A DNA stretch of 64,000 bases, from positions 1-64,000 of the forward strand of contig CALEZT010000188.1 in assembly GCA_937927975.1 (NCBI GenBank). Direction: 5' to 3'. Below the pieces are notes generated by a model. The model was not told the DNA's origin. It worked only from the letters and a program-made list of their open reading frames with translations, and did no database searches. Numbering within the stretch: position 1 is the stretch's first letter; the number at the start of each line of letters is the position of its first letter. The translations under genes and the position numbers were made by a program. Below, piece by piece: positions 59,269-64,000 of the stretch. Origin of the DNA: an uncultured Phycisphaerales bacterium (GTDB lineage Bacteria > Planctomycetota > Phycisphaerae > Sedimentisphaerales > Anaerobacaceae).

Positions 59269-60420
59269 TCATTTGGTCTGATTCGGTTCAGCCGCCTGCG
59301 GGGTCGTCGGAGCATCCAGAGACAGAGCCGGCACGACGGGCGAAGCCGACTCCTCTTTGGCCTCGACAGGCTTGTCCTTGGATTCAAGCAGATCCGCTTG
59401 GGGCATCAGAAGATGCTTGGATTTCCATTCCGGAATCTCGTAGACCCAGTTCTTGTGCCGCAGCGTGAAACGCTGCGCGGCTTCCTGGGCCATGAGAATC
59501 GCCTCTTTCTTCTTCAACTCCTCGGGCGAATCCTGTTTCGAGGGGTCGATCGCCACCTTGGCTGCGCTGGTGTACACCGCCCTCGCCTTCAAATAGGTCT
59601 TGTCGCCCTTCCTGGCCAGTTCCAGCGTGTATTCGGTCGAGTCGTCCATGCGGGCCACATACTTGTGGTCGAAGGTCAGCCCCTCCATCCGAGCGGGGGT
59701 GTTGACGTCGTCGAAACGCAGCCCCTGCAGAGCGGTGAACACGCTCTTGGCGTCGGTCTCCTTGAGCATCTTTTCGGCCGGCACGCCGTCCATGAGGACG
59801 CCGTCGCCGCCGCTCTTCTCGGCCCGCAACACGTACGACCCCTGGGGCGTGGTGACCGTGACTGTATTGACGTCCTCTCGCTTGACCGAAGCGATTTCCT
59901 GATTGACGTAATCCAGGGCCCTCGTGCGAATCCACGGCGAATCGTTCGTCAGATACACGTCATGGCTCGACGCCTCGCGAACGTATGTGCCCTGATCCTC
60001 GCGGGTCTTGCCGATGACGATGCCGGCCAGGAGGGAACCGTCGGCCTTGAAGAACTTGATGAACCCCTTGGCCTTCTCTTCCGCGACCTCCAACTCCTCA
60101 TGGTTGGCCACGTCGCTCGTATAGCGATCCACGGTCTTGATGTCCAGGGCTTTGGTGATCAGATCGTTGATCTGCTTGGCGTCCGCGGGATAGTTGATGT
60201 CCGCAACGACGAACTGCCCGCCCTGCCGGCGGATCTTGACCTGCTCTGTGCCCTGGCCCACGCGGAGACTGTCGATCATGGCCGTGTCGAGCCCTTGGAT
60301 CAGGTAAGCCGGACCGGAGAGCCTCCCCCGGTTGCCGACGGATGTGCGCGCCGTAAGTACCGCCAGAAAAACCATTGCCGCCGCGACGACGGCCAAGATG
60401 CCAAGTTTCTGGTTGCTCAT
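59269..60420 (-). CDS. DUF4340 protein of the Gld-type ABC operon
   Basis: A 383-residue protein with one N-terminal membrane helix (about 7-26, LGILAVVAAAMVFLAVLTAR) and a large exported domain with two DUF4340-like repeats (VKIRRQGGQFVVAD, TREDQGTYVREASSHDVYLT, YVNQEIASVKREDVNTVTV). A Pro/Glu-rich tail ends it. AAGGGA precedes the start at 60420. DUF4340 proteins regularly accompany ABC transporters with GldG subunits; the function is not established. It starts 130 bp after the GldG gene, with an AT-rich repeat between. Confidence 0.85.
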   Translation of the reverse strand: MSNQKLGILAVVAAAMVFLAVLTARTSVGNRGRLSGPAYLIQGLDTAMIDSLRVGQGTEQVKIRRQGGQFVVADINYPADAKQINDLITKALDIKTVDRYTSDVANHEELEVAEEKAKGFIKFFKADGSLLAGIVIGKTREDQGTYVREASSHDVYLTNDSPWIRTRALDYVNQEIASVKREDVNTVTVTTPQGSYVLRAEKSGGDGVLMDGVPAEKMLKETDAKSVFTALQGLRFDDVNTPARMEGLTFDHKYVARMDDSTEYTLELARKGDKTYLKARAVYTSAAKVAIDPSKQDSPEELKKKEAILMAQEAAQRFTLRHKNWVYEIPEWKSKHLLMPQADLLESKDKPVEAKEESASPVVPALSLDAPTTPQAAEPNQTK

Positions 60421-60439
60421 GTGCAAATCCCTTAAGTCG

Positions 60440-60550
60440 ATTTACAATTTACTACTTACGATTGCCTGTCGCCGCCGAACGGATAACGACAAAAGTCCTG
60501 GCAGTCTATCAATCGTAAATCCCAAATAGTAAATAGTAGATAGTAGATTT
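60440..60550. repeat. AT-rich inverted repeat in the ABC operon (copy 1)
   Basis: TTTACAATTTACTACTTACG is followed, after about 50 bp, by the complementary AATCGTAAAT and a string of AAATAGTAAATAGTAGATAG, so the stretch can fold into an imperfect hairpin. It is much more AT-rich than the genes around it and is related to 63277-63364. Confidence 0.65.
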
Positions 60551-62527
60551 CTACGCGTCGCTCGCGTGGCTGATGTAATGCCGCCTTCGGACGCTTCGCC
60601 AGATTCCCAGAACCGCCGCGACGACCAGGATCACGCTGGGCACCGCCGCGATGTTGACCATCTTGAACTGGTTGCCGAGTTGATCGGTCTGGACCCGGCT
60701 CTTCTCTTTGATGGCCCGCAGGCGCTTCTGCGCGTCGCGAATCTTCATCTCCAACTCGCGCTTGGTCTTGACGATGTCACTGCCCAGGATCTTCTGTTCG
60801 TCCTCGCCCTTGGCGGAGGAAACCAGCTCCTGCAGCTTCTGGTTGAAGCCGTCGATCTGGGCGTTGACCAGGGCCACCTCGTCGGCACTGGCCCGCTCGG
60901 CCTCCCGCTCGATCTCGTCCACCACGGTGAACGGCCGCTTGAAGTTGCCGCGGGAGCGGATTGCGATCAGGTCGCCCGAGCCGCCGAGCTCTTCGACCGT
61001 ATTCATCAGAAGCGCGCCGTTGTCGCCCACGACCATCTTGCCGAAGATCGAACTGGCGTAGGCCAACTGGTCGCTGATGAAATCCACGTCGGAGAAGACG
61101 ACCACGGCGCAGTCGGCCGTCGCTTCGGTCAGACCTGTGACGCGTTTCTGGATCTTCCGGGATTCGTTCGGATCGTTGGGATCGGCGGGGGCATCGGTTT
61201 CGACCTCGATGCCCTCCGGGAAGCTGCTTTGGAACCGACCGGTGACAAGATACCCCATGGCGACGGGCCGGTCGCCGTCGACAAAGCTCGCCATCATCTT
61301 GGCCGGATCGGGGAACATCAGCTCGAATGAGCTGCCCACCTTCCAGGCGTTGCCGCTCTTGGTGGTCGTCACGAGGGGCGTTCGCCGGAGCGCAGGCTTA
61401 TTCGGATCGTTCGCTGGGGCGTCAATTTCATTCAGTACGCCTGCGAACAACATGCGGACTTCGTTCAGTTCGGTCGTGATCGGATTGTCCCGATTGAAGC
61501 AATCGCGATTGAGCGCGAGATAGCCGATGATCTTCTCGGCTCTCGCGTTGCGGCTGACCGCGGCCTCCATGGCCAGCGACCGGTCGCCCGCGAAGGTGTT
61601 GGCGGGCATCTCCAGGCCCCAGGTTTTCATCAACCGGTCCAGGCTGGAGTTCTGACTCTGAACGGACATCTGCATCGGGTTTCGCTGCGGACGGTCCGCG
61701 ATGCAGTGCGGGTCCACGCAGACGATGGTCCGGCCGCCTTTGAGGACGAACTGGTCGATCGCGAACTGCGTCTGTTCGGACAGATCCTTCGGGTGTACGA
61801 CGATCAGGACGTCCACATCCTTGACCTCGTTGACGTCCGTCGGGACCGTGGTCACCTCGTGCTTGTTCCGGAGCTGCTCGACGAACGTCCACGGCGGCTG
61901 GAGCTGCTGGCCCTGCATCTGCATCATCCGGGCCATGTAGTCGCTGGCGTCCTGCCCCATCACCGGCAGCGAGCTCAAGACTCCGATCCTCTTTTTCTGC
62001 TTGGTGATCGCGGTGTCGATCAGGTAGCTGATGTCGTACTCGACGAAATTGTGCCGATCAGGCGAGAAGAAGGGAATCACCTTGTCGACGCCGAACTGCG
62101 TCTGAATGGCCAGGCCGAAGAAAAAGTTCTCATTCTCGGTGATCGGGAACCGCTGGAGCCCCAGACGCATGGCCTGCTCCTCGTCGTCGGAGAACGGACG
62201 CGGATCGATCACCTCGAGCTTGACCTTGCCGCCGGAGTGCGCCACGTACTCGTCCAGAAGCGACTTGACGAATTCGAAGTAGTTCGTGAAGTACTGGATC
62301 TGATCGGGGGCCTTCATGGCCGCCTTGCGGGCGAAGTACAATCTCGCGGTGATCGGCTGGTTGAGCCGGGCGAGAATGGCCTTGGTCCCGTCGGACAGGC
62401 TGTAGAGTCTCTGTTCGGTGACGTCCACCTTCACGCGGCTCCCGATGTTCTGACAGATGCTGATGCCGCTGAACGCGATGATCAGGATCAGAACGGCACC
62501 CAGTATGGCTCGAAGTGTGCGGTTCAT
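60551..62527 (-). CDS. GldG-type ABC transporter auxiliary protein
   Basis: A 658-residue membrane protein with an N-terminal helix (about residues 5-25) and a C-terminal helix (about 635-650). The exported middle part has the GldG/DUF7088 beginning VDVTEQRLYSLSDGTKAILA and an IFT52-like/GATase-like domain (DVLIVVHPKDLSEQTQFAID). A coiled-coil segment near 560-620 includes EDEQKILGSDIVKTKRELEM. The start at 62527 overlaps the permease stop codon (TGATG). In Bacteroidetes GldAFG support gliding; here a cell-envelope role is inferred from the operon only. Confidence 0.85.
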   Translation of the reverse strand: MNRTLRAILGAVLILIIAFSGISICQNIGSRVKVDVTEQRLYSLSDGTKAILARLNQPITARLYFARKAAMKAPDQIQYFTNYFEFVKSLLDEYVAHSGGKVKLEVIDPRPFSDDEEQAMRLGLQRFPITENENFFFGLAIQTQFGVDKVIPFFSPDRHNFVEYDISYLIDTAITKQKKRIGVLSSLPVMGQDASDYMARMMQMQGQQLQPPWTFVEQLRNKHEVTTVPTDVNEVKDVDVLIVVHPKDLSEQTQFAIDQFVLKGGRTIVCVDPHCIADRPQRNPMQMSVQSQNSSLDRLMKTWGLEMPANTFAGDRSLAMEAAVSRNARAEKIIGYLALNRDCFNRDNPITTELNEVRMLFAGVLNEIDAPANDPNKPALRRTPLVTTTKSGNAWKVGSSFELMFPDPAKMMASFVDGDRPVAMGYLVTGRFQSSFPEGIEVETDAPADPNDPNESRKIQKRVTGLTEATADCAVVVFSDVDFISDQLAYASSIFGKMVVGDNGALLMNTVEELGGSGDLIAIRSRGNFKRPFTVVDEIEREAERASADEVALVNAQIDGFNQKLQELVSSAKGEDEQKILGSDIVKTKRELEMKIRDAQKRLRAIKEKSRVQTDQLGNQFKMVNIAAVPSVILVVAAVLGIWRSVRRRHYISHASDA

Positions 62528-63261
62528 CAACTGGCCTTCCTTTCATCCAAAACGACCGTGCAGGCCGCGACCCAGCCCGCGATCAACAAGACAAAGTATG
62601 CGATGTCGTTGAATCGCACGACGCCCCGTTGCAGGGAGGCGAAATGCTCCTGAAGGCTCATGGTCCCGATGGCCGAGACGAGCCCCGCGGGCAGGAACGT
62701 CGAGAGGTAATTCAGCATCGAGGGCAGGCCGGCCACCACGAGCACCAGGCAGGCGACGACCGACAGCACGAACGCAATGACCTGGTTCTTCGTCACGGCC
62801 GAGAACAGGCAGCCGACGGCCAGGAACGAACCCGCCATCAGGAAGCTGGCCAGATACCCCGTCGCGATCAGGCCCCCGTCGGGATTTCCCAGGTAGAAGA
62901 CCGTGAGCACCATGGGAAACGTGAGCGCCAAGGCGATGCCCAGGAATACCCAGGCGGCCAGGAACTTGCCCAGGACCGCCTGCGTGATCGTGATGGGAAG
63001 AGTGAACAGCAGCTCGACCGACCCCACCTTGCGTTCCTCCGCCCACAGCCGCATTGCGGTCGCCGGGACCATGAAGATCATCAGCCAGGGAAGATTCACG
63101 AAGAACGTTCGCATGTCCGCCTGACGCAATTCGAAGAACTTTTCCCGATTGAACGTCAGGAACCCGGCCGCGATCAGAAAGATGACCAGGAACACGTAGG
63201 CCAAAGGCGTCGCAAAGTAGCTTTTCAGCTCCCTCTTGAATACCGCCCAGAAGCTATTCAT
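62527..63261 (-). CDS. ABC-2 type permease (GldF-like)
   Basis: A 244-residue integral membrane subunit with about six helices: FWAVFKRELKSYFATPLAYV at the start, FLTFNREKFFELRQAD, ERKVGSVELLFTLPI, the family-typical loop, and several hydrophobic runs. Its stop codon overlaps the start of the GldG gene. It should pair with the ATPase at 63365-64000. The gap to that gene holds the second AT-rich repeat. Confidence 0.87.
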   Translation of the reverse strand: MNSFWAVFKRELKSYFATPLAYVFLVIFLIAAGFLTFNREKFFELRQADMRTFFVNLPWLMIFMVPATAMRLWAEERKVGSVELLFTLPITITQAVLGKFLAAWVFLGIALALTFPMVLTVFYLGNPDGGLIATGYLASFLMAGSFLAVGCLFSAVTKNQVIAFVLSVVACLVLVVAGLPSMLNYLSTFLPAGLVSAIGTMSLQEHFASLQRGVVRFNDIAYFVLLIAGWVAACTVVLDERKAS

Positions 63262-63276
63262 AGGTACTCCCGTAGA

Positions 63277-63364
63277 AATTTACAATTTGGCATTTACTAT
63301 TTGCGATTGGGTCCGCCTCCGGACGTCGCAGAAATAGCAAATCGTAAATAGCAGATAGCAAATC
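63277..63364. repeat. AT-rich inverted repeat in the ABC operon (copy 2)
   Basis: AATTTACAATTTGGCATTTA and CTATTTGCGATTG at the left pair with AAATCGTAAATAGCAGATAG at the right. It fills the gap between the ATPase and permease genes and is similar to 60440-60550. Confidence 0.65.
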
Positions 63365-64000
63365 CTAAGCGCTTTTCTTCATCTTCGTGACTTTGCGGAA
63401 GATCTCTTCGAGACCGACCTTGTGCTGCTCCTTGAGCTGCTTGGGGGTCGAGTCCACGAGGACCTTGCCTTTGGCGACGATGATCGTCCGCGAGCAGATG
63501 GCCTCCACCTCTTCGAGAATGTGGGTGGAGATGATGATGCACTTGTCCTTGCCCATGCTCGTGATGAGCTGGCGGACATCGTGTTTCTGATTGGGGTCGA
63601 GACCGTCGGTCGGCTCGTCGAGGATAAGCACCTGAGGATCGTGAATCAGGGCCTGCGCCAGGCCGACGCGGCGTTTGTAGCCTTTTGAGAGCGTTTCGAT
63701 CGTCTGGTGATAGACCGAATCGATCGAACACATCGGCACCACGCGATCGAGGGCCTTCTTGCGCTCGGCGCCCTTGATTTGGCGAACGTCGCAGATAAAC
63801 TTGAGGAAGCCCCCCACCGTCATTTCGCCGTAGGCCGGGGAGTTCTCGGCCAGGTAGCCCAGCGACCGCCGGACCCCGAGGGGATCCTTGAGGATATCGT
63901 GCCCACACACGCTGGCGGTGCCCCCGTCCGGGCGGATATAGCACGTGATCATTCGCATGGCGGTGGTCTTGCCGGCCCCGTTGGGGCCCAGGAGACCAAG
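63365..64000 (-). CDS. ABC transporter ATPase (GldA-like), 5' end outside the window
   Basis: The coding strand enters from the right edge: 63953-64000 encodes LGLLGPNGAGKTTAMR, the Walker A region, so the N-terminal part of about 30-40 residues is missing. Further motifs are YLAENSPAYGEMT, the signature LSKGYKRRVGLAQALI, Walker B VLILDEPTDGLDP and the His switch IIISTHILEEVEAI. It drives the GldF-like permease and heads the operon ATPase-permease-GldG-DUF4340. Confidence 0.92.
   Translation of the reverse strand, partial: LGLLGPNGAGKTTAMRMITCYIRPDGGTASVCGHDILKDPLGVRRSLGYLAENSPAYGEMTVGGFLKFICDVRQIKGAERKKALDRVVPMCSIDSVYHQTIETLSKGYKRRVGLAQALIHDPQVLILDEPTDGLDPNQKHDVRQLITSMGKDKCIIISTHILEEVEAICSRTIIVAKGKVLVDSTPKQLKEQHKVGLEEIFRKVTKMKKSA

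Overview
The window looks like a GC-rich chromosome of a free-living, probably anaerobic Planctomycetota bacterium, most likely of the Phycisphaerae/Sedimentisphaerales type. This is an inference from gene content: secreted polysaccharide-degrading enzymes (GH29 fucosidase, beta-helix hydrolase, six-hairpin glycosidase-like protein, DUF1080 lipoprotein), a GLUG-repeat protein with a dockerin-like tail, PilX-like proteins with beta-helical bodies, a ferredoxin-linked indolepyruvate oxidoreductase, and short dispersed intergenic repeats of a kind I associate with these genomes. I see no rRNA, complete tRNA, CRISPR array, intact insertion sequence or prophage.

Layout. 1-629: gene-free, with three copies of a short dispersed motif. 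630-5623: fucosidase, metallophosphoesterase and dihydrolipoyl dehydrogenase. 5693-6366: a MNT/HepT toxin-antitoxin pair whose HepT is frameshifted. 6447-8055: lipB-lipA. 8116-12399: two tandem modules, each a shared upstream element, a PilX-like protein and a small membrane protein. 12597-18526: carB and lon. 18586-26272 (minus): a probable operon mlaE-mlaF-FAD/Fe-S oxidoreductase-amrS-pdxB-folP, preceded by a GAF-GGDEF cyclase. 27697-30994: a promoter with a palindromic operator, a MerR regulator and a flagellar islet (flgB-like, flhG, fliA). 31026-33452 (minus): folB, a folM-like reductase and a GLUG protein. 33553-34266: truB. 34244-39142 (minus): a glycan-use operon (MFS transporter, six-hairpin protein, beta-helix hydrolase). 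39277-40464: a deacetylase lipoprotein carrying a phage-virion-like domain. 40510-46094 (minus): iorAB with two paaK-ACT pairs. 46187-47626: an alginate-export-type porin.

47627-53550 is the accessory, decayed part. It holds a lactonase fragment, a PIN-toxin fragment behind an intact promoter, a frameshifted lipoprotein, two sugar-metabolism genes separated by a 181-bp MITE-like element made of nested perfect hairpins, a lone degenerate nucleotidyltransferase and a remnant of a group II intron. 53552-58550 returns to core genes (yebC, DUF1080, rny-ymdB). 58620-64000 (minus) holds an MBL hydrolase and a four-gene Gld-type ABC operon that runs off the right edge.

Regulation. Many intergenic regions show good sigma-70 type promoters. 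In four genes (lipB, lon, truB, iorA) the -10 box ends only 6-9 nt before the best start codon, which suggests leaderless mRNAs. The most novel-looking parts are the duplicated PilX/small-protein modules, the triple-hairpin element at 51081-51261, the phage-domain deacetylase and the iorAB-paaK-ACT cluster.
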